From JAAXHB01 sp965221635 (GTDB taxonomy: Bacteria > Actinomycetota > Acidimicrobiia > Acidimicrobiales > Aldehydirespiratoraceae), in NCBI GenBank assembly GCA_965221635.1, contig OZ244902.1, positions 2,294,001 through 2,358,000 of the forward strand: a stretch of DNA of 64,000 nucleotides, given 5' to 3'. A program made the translations under genes and the position numbers. Shown here piece after piece: positions 26,149 to 34,453 of this stretch. Each line of letters starts with the position of its first letter. Within the stretch, counting starts at the first letter, position 1. A model generated the notes under the pieces. That model searched no databases and was not told the origin of the DNA. It was given only the letters and a program-made list of their open reading frames with translations.

Positions 26149-27186
26149 CTACGGGTGTAGGACGATGCGACCGGCGCCGGCTCGAACTTCGCCTATGACA
26201 GCGGCCTGATGACCCGAGTCGTGCAGTTCGGCGACTGCGGCTCTTGCGGGGCCCGGGCCCACGAACCCAACCAGCAAACCCCCTGAGGTTTGCGCGTCGG
26301 CCAGCACGGTCACGTCCAGATCTTCAACCCCTGGAAGCACTTGCAGATGATCGGTCACCCAAGTCAGGTTGCGCCTGCTGCCACCGGGCACAAAACCGGC
26401 TTCGGCCAGCTCGGCCACACCGTCGATCACCGGCACCTCGCCGGTGGTGATGTGCAACTCCACCCCGGACTGGCGGGCCATCTGCAGCCCGTGGCCCAGC
26501 AAACCGAACCCGGTCACGTCGGTGGCGGCCGTGGCGCCGTGACGCAATGCCGCGCCCGCCGCGGCAGCGTTGGTTCTGATCATTGAGGCCACCGCCACCT
26601 CCACCGTCTCCGCGGGTGCGGCGCCCTGTTTGAGTGCGGTGGTGATCACCCCGATGCCCAGCGGCTTGGTGAGCACCAGCGTGTGTCCGGGGCGCAAACC
26701 GGAATTGGCCAGGATGCGATTCGGGTCCACCTCGCCCACCACCGCCATGCCGTACTTGGGTTCGGGGTCGTCGGTGGTGTGACCCCCCGCAACCACGAAC
26801 CCGCACTGCCGGGCAATGTCGTCACCGCCTGCGAGCACCTCGCCGAGAAGCTCCCGGGGCAGTTCGTCGGAGTTCCAGCACACCAGGTTCAGTGCCAGCA
26901 GCGGTCGGCCGCCCATGGCGTACACGTCGGACACGGCGTTGGCCGCGGCGACCCTGCCCCAGGTGCGTGCGTCGTCCACCACCGGGGTGATGAAGTCCGC
27001 GGTTGCCACCAGGGCACGTTCATCGTCGAGGCGCCAAACGGCGGCGTCGTCGGCGGTGTCGGCGCCTACGAGCAACTCGGGTGTGTCAACGGGTGTGAGG
27101 CCGCGCAGAACCTGCGCGAGTTCGCCGGGGGCGAGCTTGCAGCCTCAACCAGCGCCGTGGCTGAACTGAGTCAAACGCTTTGCCAT
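26149..27186 (-). CDS. selD: Selenide, water dikinase SelD, read as a selenoprotein (UGA at codon 14)
   Basis: The obvious open frame begins at TTG 27075, inside the conserved domain. Reading upstream in the same frame gives a canonical start: ATG 27186, MAKRLTQFSHGAG, then TGA (27147-27145), then GCKLAPGELAQVL. In SelD this motif is GxG[C/U]GCK, and the TGA falls exactly at the catalytic Cys/Sec. The full product is 345 residues, the normal SelD length. The rest is typical: VGADTADDAAVW, ANAVSDVYAMGG, VAGGHTTDDPEPKYG. SelD makes selenophosphate from selenide and ATP, the donor for tRNA-Sec and selenouridine. A G-rich sequence (GAAGGGGGG) precedes the ATG. selA, selB and tRNA-Sec are not in the window. 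Confidence 0.85.
27111..27147 (-). promoter_or_regulatory. Candidate bacterial SECIS-like hairpin after the selD UGA
   Basis: Directly after the UGA, CTGC (27142-27139) can pair with GCAG (27115-27112), and TCGCC (27134-27130) with GGCGA (27126-27122) around a CCC loop. The apical loop is 16-18 nt after the UGA, within the range used by SelB. The pairing was found by eye and the loop lacks the G-U pair seen in E. coli elements. Confidence 0.4.
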
Positions 27187-27553
27187 GGTTCACCCCCCTT
27201 CGCACCGGTCGTGATCGGGCCTGGCATGGCGATCACCTCCAGGTGTCACCGAGCGGGCGTCACACAGCAGGAGTCACCCAGCGCAAGGATAGGGACCGCC
27301 AACAGCCCGCCTGCGCACCAACGGCACCCCAACCACAGTCATCCGAGACCGCCCTGGGTCGTGTCGCAGTGCTCGGAGGGAGTTGCCCGCCGAGGCCAGC
27401 ACACCCAAGCCCAAATCAACAGGCGAATCCGCCGGCGAGCTGCGCGGAGCCGCACACATCCACAAGTACCGCACGTGGACGACGCCCAGGTGCCGGGTGC
27501 GTCAGTCGACGAGCACCACGGATCAGCCCGCCGAGCGCCGGTAGCTTGAAAGG
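27187..27553. other. selD / nitronate-monooxygenase divergent intergenic region
   Basis: These 367 bases separate two divergent genes. No gene, tRNA-Sec cloverleaf or clear promoter could be recognised. Confidence 0.5.
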
Positions 27554-28612
27554 GTGACGGTTGACCCCCGACTCGCCACCAGGGCCACCAAGATCTTCGG
27601 GGTTGACTATCCGATAGTCCAAACCGGCATGGGCTGGGTGGCCGGGCCTTCGCTGGTGGTGGGGACCGCCCAAGCCGGAGGCCTCGGGATTCTCGCCGCG
27701 GCCACGATGACGCTCACCGAGATGCGCTCGGCCATCGCCGAGGTTCGCTCTCGCACCGACAAGCCCTTCGGGGTGAACCTGCGACCCGACGCAGCCGACC
27801 TTGGCGACCGAGTGCAATGCCTCATCGACAACGGCGTGAGAGTGGCGAGCTTCGCTGGCCCGCCCTCTGCCGACACGGTGAAGCGCTTACAGGACGGCGG
27901 CCTGGTTGTGATGCCATCGGTGGGCGCGCACCGCCACGCCCAGAAAGTGGCCGACCTGGGGGTGGACGTGGTGCTCTGCCAAGGAGGTGAGGGCGGCGGC
28001 CACACCGGAACGGTGCCCACGTCGTTGCTGTTGCCTCAAGTGCTCGACGCGGTGGACGTGCCGGTGATCGCAGCGGGAGGCTTCCACGACGGACGCGGCC
28101 TGGCCGCGGCGCTGGCGTGGGGCGCGGACGGGATCGCCATGGGCACCCGGTTCCTGCTCACCGCGGATTCCAAGGTGCCCGACGCCACCAAAGCCGCCTA
28201 CCTGGACACCCCGGTAACGGGCACGGTGGTTTCGAGCCGAATCGACGGGGTGCCACAGCGAGTGATCCGCACCAAGCTCGTGGACTCGCTGCACTCCGCC
28301 ACGATCAGCCGATGGCCCCGGGCCGCGCTGAACGCCTGGCGTTTCCGGCGCTTCACCAACCTTTCGATGCGCGACATGCTCAGCGAGGGCCGGGCGATGC
28401 GCCGCAGCCAGGGGCTCACCTGGGCTCAGATCGCAATGGCGGCCAACGCCCCGATGCTCACCAAGGCCACCCTGGTGGACGGCAACCTGCACGCCGGGGT
28501 GCTGCCAACCGGCCAGTGCGTGGGGGTGGTGGACGACCTTCCCACCTGCGCGCAACTCGTGGAGCGCACCGTGGCCGAGGCCGTCGCCGCGCTCGACCGC
28601 CTCTGCGGGTAG
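27554..28612 (+). CDS. Nitronate monooxygenase / 2-nitropropane dioxygenase family flavoprotein
   Basis: The 352-residue TIM-barrel flavoprotein shows VQTGMGWVAGPSLV near the N-terminus, the FMN phosphate loop CQGGEGGGHTGT (about 140-151), and AAGGFHDGRGLAAALAWGADGI with MGTRFL (about 176-204). Such proteins oxidise nitronates or act as NAD(P)H:flavin or FabK-like enoyl reductases; in actinobacteria many are annotated as nitronate monooxygenase with no proven substrate. The GTG start at 27554 has AAAGG directly against it, so the mRNA may be nearly leaderless. Divergent from selD. Confidence 0.88.
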   Translation: MTVDPRLATRATKIFGVDYPIVQTGMGWVAGPSLVVGTAQAGGLGILAAATMTLTEMRSAIAEVRSRTDKPFGVNLRPDAADLGDRVQCLIDNGVRVASFAGPPSADTVKRLQDGGLVVMPSVGAHRHAQKVADLGVDVVLCQGGEGGGHTGTVPTSLLLPQVLDAVDVPVIAAGGFHDGRGLAAALAWGADGIAMGTRFLLTADSKVPDATKAAYLDTPVTGTVVSSRIDGVPQRVIRTKLVDSLHSATISRWPRAALNAWRFRRFTNLSMRDMLSEGRAMRRSQGLTWAQIAMAANAPMLTKATLVDGNLHAGVLPTGQCVGVVDDLPTCAQLVERTVAEAVAALDRLCG

Positions 28613-28675
28613 GCGTCCCCCGGGCTGGCGCGCCACTGGCCTCGCCTCGGAGGCTCACGGGTTAGGTTCGGGGAC

Positions 28676-29398
28676 ATGTGCGGCAGATACGTGGCTTCGT
28701 CGTCGCCGGATGAACTGGCTCAGTACTTCGGCGCCGTGCCCCCACCCTCTGACATCAGCCACCATCCCAACTACAACGTCGCCCCCACCCAAAGCGTGTA
28801 CGCCGTGTACGAACCCGACGGCACCCGCCGCGTCGACACGTTCCACTGGGGCCTGGTGCCGTTCTGGGCAAAAGACCCCAAAATCGGCAACCGCATGATC
28901 AACGCCCGAGCCGAGACGCTCGCCACCAAGAACTCATTTCGGGTGCCGCTGTCGCGGCGACGCTGCATCATCAGCGCCGACGGCTTCTACGAATGGAAAA
29001 AGCTCGAAGGCACCAAACGCAAACAACCGATGTTCATCAGCCGCCCCGACGGCGAGCCGTTCGCCTTCGCGGGACTGTGGGAGGTGTGGAAGGACAAAGC
29101 CAACCCCGACCCCGACGGCGAGCCCACCGAGTTGCACTCCTGCACGATCATCACCTGCGACGCCAACACCAAAATGTCCGAGATTCACCACCGGATGCCG
29201 GTGATCCTGCCGCCGTCGGCGTGGGACGGATGGCTCGACACAGACATCCTCGACTCGGCCGCTGCCTCAGCGTTGCTGGTGCCGGCCCCCTCCAGCATCA
29301 TCCGCTTTCATCCGGTGTCCACCGAGGTCAATAACGCACGCAACAACGCCGCCCACCTAGTCGACAAGGTAGACGAGGTAGCCCCGCCGCCTTCCTGA
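28676..29398 (+). CDS. SRAP family protein (HMCES/YedK), abasic-site DNA-protein crosslinker
   Basis: The 240-residue protein begins MCGRYV, with Cys2 as the conserved nucleophile exposed after removal of Met1. Other family residues are visible: FHWGLVPFWAKD, INARAET, GFYEWKK and EIHHRMPVIL (catalytic His). SRAP proteins attach covalently to abasic sites in single-stranded DNA and shield them; the bacterial gene is often SOS-linked. No LexA box was recognised in the 63-bp gap upstream. Size is normal for the family. Confidence 0.95.
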   Translation: MCGRYVASSSPDELAQYFGAVPPPSDISHHPNYNVAPTQSVYAVYEPDGTRRVDTFHWGLVPFWAKDPKIGNRMINARAETLATKNSFRVPLSRRRCIISADGFYEWKKLEGTKRKQPMFISRPDGEPFAFAGLWEVWKDKANPDPDGEPTELHSCTIITCDANTKMSEIHHRMPVILPPSAWDGWLDTDILDSAAASALLVPAPSSIIRFHPVSTEVNNARNNAAHLVDKVDEVAPPPS

Positions 29399-29560
29399 AA
29401 CTCCCCTTCGTGTCCCCCGGCGGGCGGAGTAGCCCTTGGTCACTACGGCGGACGGGGCCTGACCGTTGGCCCCTTCCGAAACGGCTTCACTGCGTGGCAG
29501 ATTGTTCCGCAACCCGGCCACCGGCCACCCGCCCGCATTGGCCTTTGGCGGTCGCTGCGG

Positions 29561-29959
29561 CTATTTCTTCAGGGCGGCGGATAGTTGGTTGGCTAGTTCA
29601 TCTTGGTCGGCTTGGTCGGGGCTGGGGTTGGCTTGGGCGAAGTCGAGATGGGCCATTTCGTCAACTGGCACCACGTGCAGGTGGGTGTGGGGAACCTCGA
29701 AGCCGGCGATCATCAACCCCACCCTGGTCGGCTTCAGCACCTCCATTTGCGCGGCTGCCACTCGCTGCGCCACCACGAACAGGTGCGCCATCGTTTCGGC
29801 ATCCAAGTCCACCCAGTGGTCAACCTCGGCTCTGGGCACCACCAGCACGTGACCACGGTTCAGGGGTCGCACATCCATGAACGCCACGCACACTTCGTCT
29901 CGCCAGATGAACCTGCCGGGGATCTCACCGCTGATGATTCGTGTGAAAATGGACGCCAT
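29561..29959 (-). CDS. HIT family protein
   Basis: The 132-residue protein has the histidine-triad motif HTHLHVVPV (about 94-102) and the N-terminal SIFTRIISGEIPGRFIW seen in HIT-type nucleotide hydrolases or transferases. These act on AMP-linked or dinucleoside compounds. ATG 29959 gives the conserved start; the open frame runs far upstream over the opposite-strand phosphatidyltransferase gene and is not coding there. It is divergent, with 21 bp between the two starts, so promoters overlap or transcripts are leaderless. Confidence 0.93.
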   Translation of the reverse strand: MASIFTRIISGEIPGRFIWRDEVCVAFMDVRPLNRGHVLVVPRAEVDHWVDLDAETMAHLFVVAQRVAAAQMEVLKPTRVGLMIAGFEVPHTHLHVVPVDEMAHLDFAQANPSPDQADQDELANQLSAALKK

Positions 29960-29980
29960 GGCCGCAGCGTACGCGCACCC

Positions 29981-30562
29981 ATGACCCTCACCGTGTTCCA
30001 AGACCGGGTGCTCACGGTGCCCAACCTGGTGTCGGTGGGCCGCATCGCGTGCATCCCGTGGTTCTTGTGGCTGCTGCTCGGCGCCGACGAGCGATGGTGG
30101 GCGGCGGTGCTGTGGGGCGCCCTCGGGGCCACCGACTGGGTGGACGGCTGGTGGGCCCGTCGCTTCAACTCGGTGAGCGAAATGGGCAAGCTGCTCGACC
30201 CGGTGTCGGACAGGGCCGTGCTGATCGTGGGTATCTTCGCCGTCGGCCTCGACGGGGTGGTGCCCTGGTGGCTGGTGTGGCTCACCCTGGCACGCGAAGG
30301 GTTCATCGCCGTGGCCGGAATCGGGCTCGGCGCTTTGGGGGTGCGGCGTCTCGATGTCACCTGGTGGGGCAAGTGCGCCACCTTCGGGTTGTACTTCGCG
30401 TTCCCTTTGCTGCTCGCCGGTGCGTCCGACATCGCCGTCGCCGACGAGTTCCGGGTGGCGGGATGGGTGTGCGCGGTGCCTTCTCTGCTGTTCAGCTACC
30501 TGTCTGCCGGTCAGTACATTCCGATGGGGCTCAGAGCACTCAAGGAGGCACGCCATGGCTGA
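29981..30562 (+). CDS. CDP-alcohol phosphatidyltransferase family membrane protein
   Basis: The 193-residue membrane protein carries the family signature D-x2-DG-x2-AR-x8-G-x3-D-x3-D as TDWVDGWWARRF...MGKLLDPVSD (D52 to D77), with about five membrane segments. It would transfer a phosphatidyl group from CDP-diacylglycerol to a small alcohol such as glycerol phosphate or inositol phosphate; PgsA-like by size, but the acceptor is not certain. ATG 29981 is chosen because the membrane domain starts shortly after (VPNLVSVGRI). Its last 8 bp overlap the next gene, indicating an operon. Confidence 0.9.
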   Translation: MTLTVFQDRVLTVPNLVSVGRIACIPWFLWLLLGADERWWAAVLWGALGATDWVDGWWARRFNSVSEMGKLLDPVSDRAVLIVGIFAVGLDGVVPWWLVWLTLAREGFIAVAGIGLGALGVRRLDVTWWGKCATFGLYFAFPLLLAGASDIAVADEFRVAGWVCAVPSLLFSYLSAGQYIPMGLRALKEARHG

Positions 30563-31565
30563 TCCCAACGCTCGCACCCCGCACAACTTCGCCGCGGGCA
30601 ACGACAACGGCGTGCCGTGGGGTTTGTGGATGGAGCCGATCCAGCCGGTGGCGAGGCTGGTTGAGCTTGCGCGCCTCGCCGAATCGCTCGGCGCATCGGC
30701 GTGTTTCATAGCCGACGAGGGCACCGAACGCGACCTGTACGTAGCTCTCACCGCCGTGGTCACCCAAACCGGGCTCACTGTGGTGCCGGCGATAACGAAC
30801 CCGTTCAGCCGCCACCCGGTCACCACCGCCGCGGCGATAGCCACACTGGCCGAACTGGCCCCCGGCAGGGTGTGGCACGGCCTCGGCGTGGGCGGCAGCC
30901 GGGTGCTCGACCCGCTCGGCATGGCCCCCGAGCGGCCCTACACGGCGTTGCGCGAGGCCCTGGAGGTGAACCGGCGGCTCCTGTCGGGCGAGGCTGCCGG
31001 TGAGGCGTCGCTGCCATGGTTCAAAGGCGATGTGCCCGTAGCCATCGCGGGTCGGGGCCCGAGGGTTCAGCGGCTCGCCGCCACCGCATCCGACGGCGTG
31101 ATCCTGTCCGCCGTGGCCCCGGCTGATCTGCCCGACGCCGCGGCCAGGATTCGTGCCGCGGGTTCGGCCCGCATCATCTGGTCGGCCTACCTCGCCTACA
31201 ACGAGGTTGAGAGGCGCAGGGTGCTCGGCCATTTCACCTACATGGCGCTCGATTCGCCGCCCGAGGTGAAGCAAGCCGCCGGCCTCGACGCCGCCACCGA
31301 AGCCGAACTGCGCCGCCTGATGCTCGCCGGCCACATGACGCAAGCAGCCGAGCTGCTGCCCGAGTCCCTGGTGGACATCTACGCCCTCGCAGGCACCCCC
31401 ACCGAAATCGCCGCCAAGATCGCCAACTACCGAAACTGCCACGACATGTTCGCCCTGCCCCTAAACGACACAGCCAACGCCGAAGCCCACATCCAACAAA
31501 GCGCAACCATCCTCCAATCCGCCAACACCACCCCCGCCCCACCCTCATCCCCCCAAGGGGCTTGA
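30555..31565 (+). CDS. LLM class flavin-dependent oxidoreductase
   Basis: The 336-residue protein is a luciferase-like oxidoreductase: N-terminal VPWGLWMEPIQPVARLVELARLAESLGAS, then VVPAITNPFSRHPVTTAAAIATL, APGRVWHGLGVGGSRVL and VPVAIAGRGPRVQRLAA. The pattern is like F420-dependent reductases of the MSMEG family, substrate unknown. ATG 30555 is supported by AAGGAGG (30542-30548) and overlaps the end of the phosphatidyltransferase gene. The C-terminal 25 residues are Pro/Ser/Thr-rich. Confidence 0.87.
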   Translation: MADPNARTPHNFAAGNDNGVPWGLWMEPIQPVARLVELARLAESLGASACFIADEGTERDLYVALTAVVTQTGLTVVPAITNPFSRHPVTTAAAIATLAELAPGRVWHGLGVGGSRVLDPLGMAPERPYTALREALEVNRRLLSGEAAGEASLPWFKGDVPVAIAGRGPRVQRLAATASDGVILSAVAPADLPDAAARIRAAGSARIIWSAYLAYNEVERRRVLGHFTYMALDSPPEVKQAAGLDAATEAELRRLMLAGHMTQAAELLPESLVDIYALAGTPTEIAAKIANYRNCHDMFALPLNDTANAEAHIQQSATILQSANTTPAPPSSPQGA

Positions 31566-31857
31566 GCACCCCGGTCCGCCAGGCCCCGTCCGCCAAACCC
31601 AGGCCCCCAAGAACACCCGCCGCCTGCCATCTTCCGGCGCGCACACCCCCCACAGCCGTGCGCTCTGGCAGAACGCCGCGCCAGCGCGCCTGTCACCCTG
31701 AACCCTTGGTGGGGGAGCGCCGACACATGCTCATGGCTGTCTCAGGCCCCTGGTAAGTTCGCTGCGTGAGTCCAGTCGCCTGCCTCCGAGCCGCAATCAT
31801 GACTGAGGTCCGGCATGTGGCGCCGAGCGGTGAAGTCCCTTGTCCGGAGCGCTGCCC
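31566..31857. other. Intergenic region before the RM operon
   Basis: About 290 bases that change from C-rich to mixed composition. No gene is supported. The left boundary of the horizontally acquired RM operon probably lies here. Confidence 0.4.
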
Positions 31858-32769
31858 ATGACTCTGGCGGAGGCGCAGCCACTCACGCAACAAGACAAAA
31901 TAGCCACCCGCTTCCCGATCTCACGGATTGCAGCGGCGAACGTATCGCAGGTCCCGCAGCGAAGTCCGCTGCGGTATCCCGGAGGAAAGACATGGCTCAT
32001 ACCTCACGTGCGAGAGTGGCTCACTCAAAGGAGTGCGCCGGCTTCGCTGCTCTTTGAGCCGTTTGCAGGTGGTGGGATCGTGTCGCTCACCGCGGTGATG
32101 GAGGGCCATGTCCAGAGAGCGATGATGGTGGAGCGAGATCGTGACGTCGCAGCCTTTTGGCATGCTCTCCTGGAGCACGGCAAGGAACTGGCGGCCCGTG
32201 TTCGCGACTTCCAACTCACCCCAGAGGGCATTCAGGAACTGCTTGAAGGATGCTGTGCCGATGTTGTGGATCACGGATTTCGCACCCTTGTATTGAATCG
32301 CACACGCCGAGGTGGGGTCCTGGCAGCCGGCGCTTCCTTGATCAAGCACGGCGAGAACGGCAAGGGCCTCCAGTCGCGTTGGTACGCAGCAACCCTCCAA
32401 CGTCGAATTGAAGATATCACACAGTTCTCCGACAGTATTTCGTTTCTTGAGGGTGATGGTGCCGCTCTGCTGGAGGCTTTGGGCACGGGAACGCCTGATC
32501 TGTGCGTGTTCGTGGATCCCCCTTATACCGCTCGGGGAGGCAAGCGAGCAGGAAGAAGACTCTACAGCCATAATGGCGTGGATCACGGTCGTTTGTTCGA
32601 CTCACTGGCACGGAGCGGTGTCGACTTTTTGATGACCTATGATTGTGCGGAGGAGATTGCCGATCTCATAGATCATCACGGGTTCTTTGCAGTGGTCGTG
32701 ATGATGAAGTCAGGCCACCATGCCAGCCTGCCCGAGTTCGTAATCTCAAGAGACCCAATCTTCCAATGA
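31858..32769 (+). CDS. D12 class N6-adenine DNA methyltransferase
   Basis: The 303-residue protein has class D12 (Dam-like) motifs: SPLRYPGGKTWLI (N-terminal AdoMet loop), LFEPFAGGGIVSL (motif I, about 66-78) and FVDPPYTARGG (catalytic DPPY, about 218-221), with YNSH-like variation replaced by LYSHNGVDH. It methylates adenine N6 in double-stranded DNA. ATG 31858 has GGAG 9 nt upstream; a TTG at 31840 is an alternative. Its stop overlaps the start of the nuclease gene (ATGA at 32766-32769), a tight two-gene RM operon. Base composition is lower GC than flanking genes. Confidence 0.92.
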   Translation: MTLAEAQPLTQQDKIATRFPISRIAAANVSQVPQRSPLRYPGGKTWLIPHVREWLTQRSAPASLLFEPFAGGGIVSLTAVMEGHVQRAMMVERDRDVAAFWHALLEHGKELAARVRDFQLTPEGIQELLEGCCADVVDHGFRTLVLNRTRRGGVLAAGASLIKHGENGKGLQSRWYAATLQRRIEDITQFSDSISFLEGDGAALLEALGTGTPDLCVFVDPPYTARGGKRAGRRLYSHNGVDHGRLFDSLARSGVDFLMTYDCAEEIADLIDHHGFFAVVVMMKSGHHASLPEFVISRDPIFQ

Positions 32770-33632
32770 CCAGATACGCCATTTTCGAATGGTACGGCCA
32801 ACCTCTGCAGTCCTTACCGGTGGAGGAGCGCCATGCTCTGGCCATGAGCGCGCTGGGAGAGGCCGATGTTCCGGTATGTCCATTCCGCCCTGGCTTGTGC
32901 TCCAAGAAGGGCGGCGTGTGCTCCATGCGAGCATACGAAAGGGATGGGGAAGAAATCGGACCAGCGGTCGGGCACCCGGTCATCATGTGCCCGAGCAGAT
33001 TTGATCAAGACATGGTGCTAGTGGAGTGGCTCTCTGAACTTGTGGGCTTCCCCCTCAATGAAGTTGAAGTGGCGCGTGAGGTTCCGTTCATGCGGAATGC
33101 CAACACCCAACGTCACGCAGGAAAGATCGATCTCGTCCTGGCAAAATCGTCGGGACGCCTGGAGTGGATTGGCCTGGAGATCCAGGCTGCGTATTTCTCT
33201 GGTATGGGTATGCAGCTGGAATTTGAGCAACTCCTGTGGTCGAAAGGATCATCCCTTCCGTATCCGGTACACCACCGGCGACCAGATTGGCGCTCCTCAA
33301 GCGCTAAGCGTCTCTTGCCGCAACTGCAGGTCAAGGTACCGACGTTGGTTCGTTGGCAGTCCAAGATGGCAGTCGCTGTGGACAGACCGTTCTTCGAGGC
33401 AATCGGTGGACCATCTCTGAACCCATCGCATGATCTCGACTCCGGAGATGTGGTATGGCTCGTGCCCGAACTTGTCAACAACGATTTGCGTAGATGGCAT
33501 TGGGAGGTTCTGACGCTTGAGGCCTCTGTCAAGAAACTACTCTCGGCAGAACAGGTGAGCAGAAAGGACTTCGAATCACTCCTGCGAACCAGACTGACAC
33601 CACTCCAATCCCACCAAAATGATGCGCAATAG
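32766..33632 (+). CDS. NotI-like type II restriction endonuclease
   Basis: The 288-residue protein shows four cysteines at C38, C45, C52 and C75 around CPFRPGLCSKKGGVCS, matching the iron-binding Cys4 element described for the NotI structure, and a PD-(D/E)xK-like core with KIDLVL (D122) and LEIQA (E138, Q140), the ExQ variant. No other motif explains these positions. NotI itself cuts GCGGCCGC, but this site cannot be assumed. The partner here is a D12 adenine methylase, so the target should contain adenine. The ATG start overlaps the methylase stop. Confidence 0.8.
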   Translation: MTRYAIFEWYGQPLQSLPVEERHALAMSALGEADVPVCPFRPGLCSKKGGVCSMRAYERDGEEIGPAVGHPVIMCPSRFDQDMVLVEWLSELVGFPLNEVEVAREVPFMRNANTQRHAGKIDLVLAKSSGRLEWIGLEIQAAYFSGMGMQLEFEQLLWSKGSSLPYPVHHRRPDWRSSSAKRLLPQLQVKVPTLVRWQSKMAVAVDRPFFEAIGGPSLNPSHDLDSGDVVWLVPELVNNDLRRWHWEVLTLEASVKKLLSAEQVSRKDFESLLRTRLTPLQSHQNDAQ

Positions 33633-33662
33633 CGCGATTGACCCCCGACCCGCGTCGACGGG

Positions 33663-34265
33663 TCACTCCGAAGTGGGGGTTTTGGGGGTTGGGATTGCTT
33701 GGTAGGCGGGGAAGTTGGGATCTACTACTGAGTGAATGCCGAGGCCCATGGCCACCCGGTTCACGTAGTTGAGGTGGGCGCACTGGGCGTTGGCGTCGAG
33801 AATGTCGAGGTCGTCGAACCCGACTGCTCGTAGCGCTTCGATGTCTTCCTCGGTTACCGAACCCGGATCGCGGGTGAGTTTCACCGCGTAACCCACCACC
33901 GCCGCGTCCGCCGGCGACAAGCCCAGGTCAACACCATGGAAATTGTCGGGGTCGCGGGCCAACGCGGCGATCTGGTGGTCGTCGAGCCCGGTTTCGCGCA
34001 GCTTAATCGTGACCTGGCTCATGCAATGCGCGGTGGAGTTGATCGCCGACGTCACGAAGCTGATCAGATTGCGCTGATGGGGTGTGAGGCGCGAAGGACA
34101 CTTCTCGGTGGCCGCGTACAGGTCGAGGCGTGCCGCCACCAGCGCCGGGTGCAGCGACCCGGCCATTGTCATCTCGGTGGGCGCGCCCAGCGCTCGTGCC
34201 TGCCGGTCGTAATGCGAGCGCAACTCGTCGCCGGCGTCCTGTTGGGAGATCGTCGAAATCCACAT
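33663..34265 (-). CDS. AhpD-like / carboxymuconolactone decarboxylase family protein
   Basis: The 200-residue all-helical protein fits the peroxidase-related AhpD/CMD group, with TPHQRNLISFVTSAINSTAH, then CMSQVTIKL and DAAVVGYAVKLTRDPGSVT. The usual CxxC redox pair is absent: only one cysteine sits at the position (HCMSQ), so classic peroxidase activity is doubtful. ATG 34265 is preferred because GAGAGGA lies just upstream; the frame continues to 34394 without one. It is divergent from the next LLM gene with 188 bp between them. Confidence 0.75.
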   Translation of the reverse strand: MWISTISQQDAGDELRSHYDRQARALGAPTEMTMAGSLHPALVAARLDLYAATEKCPSRLTPHQRNLISFVTSAINSTAHCMSQVTIKLRETGLDDHQIAALARDPDNFHGVDLGLSPADAAVVGYAVKLTRDPGSVTEEDIEALRAVGFDDLDILDANAQCAHLNYVNRVAMGLGIHSVVDPNFPAYQAIPTPKTPTSE

Positions 34266-34453
34266 GAGCGGTCCTCTCGGTGTGAGCGGGTCGCACCTCA
34301 CCGGGTTGCCGGTCTCGGGCGACGTGTGTGTCGGTCTCGTGTGCCGGGGTGCCCGACGCCTCGCTGCGGGCAGGATCAGTGTCGGCAGTGGCACCGTGCG
34401 ATAAACCTAGGCCCGATGGCAGCGGGGCGTTCAGCGGAGCGGGGGAGTGTGGC

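Noticed and set aside
26149..27075. selD starting at TTG 27075
   Set aside because: It would lack the glycine-rich N-terminus and the catalytic Cys/Sec; the upstream frame restores both.
27187..27553. tRNA-Sec near selD
   Set aside because: No cloverleaf with anticodon TCA could be found on either strand.
29561..30922. Long minus-strand frame extending from the HIT gene
   Set aside because: Only the last 132 codons look like HIT; the rest overlaps the phosphatidyltransferase gene and has Ser/Pro/Arg-rich shadow composition.
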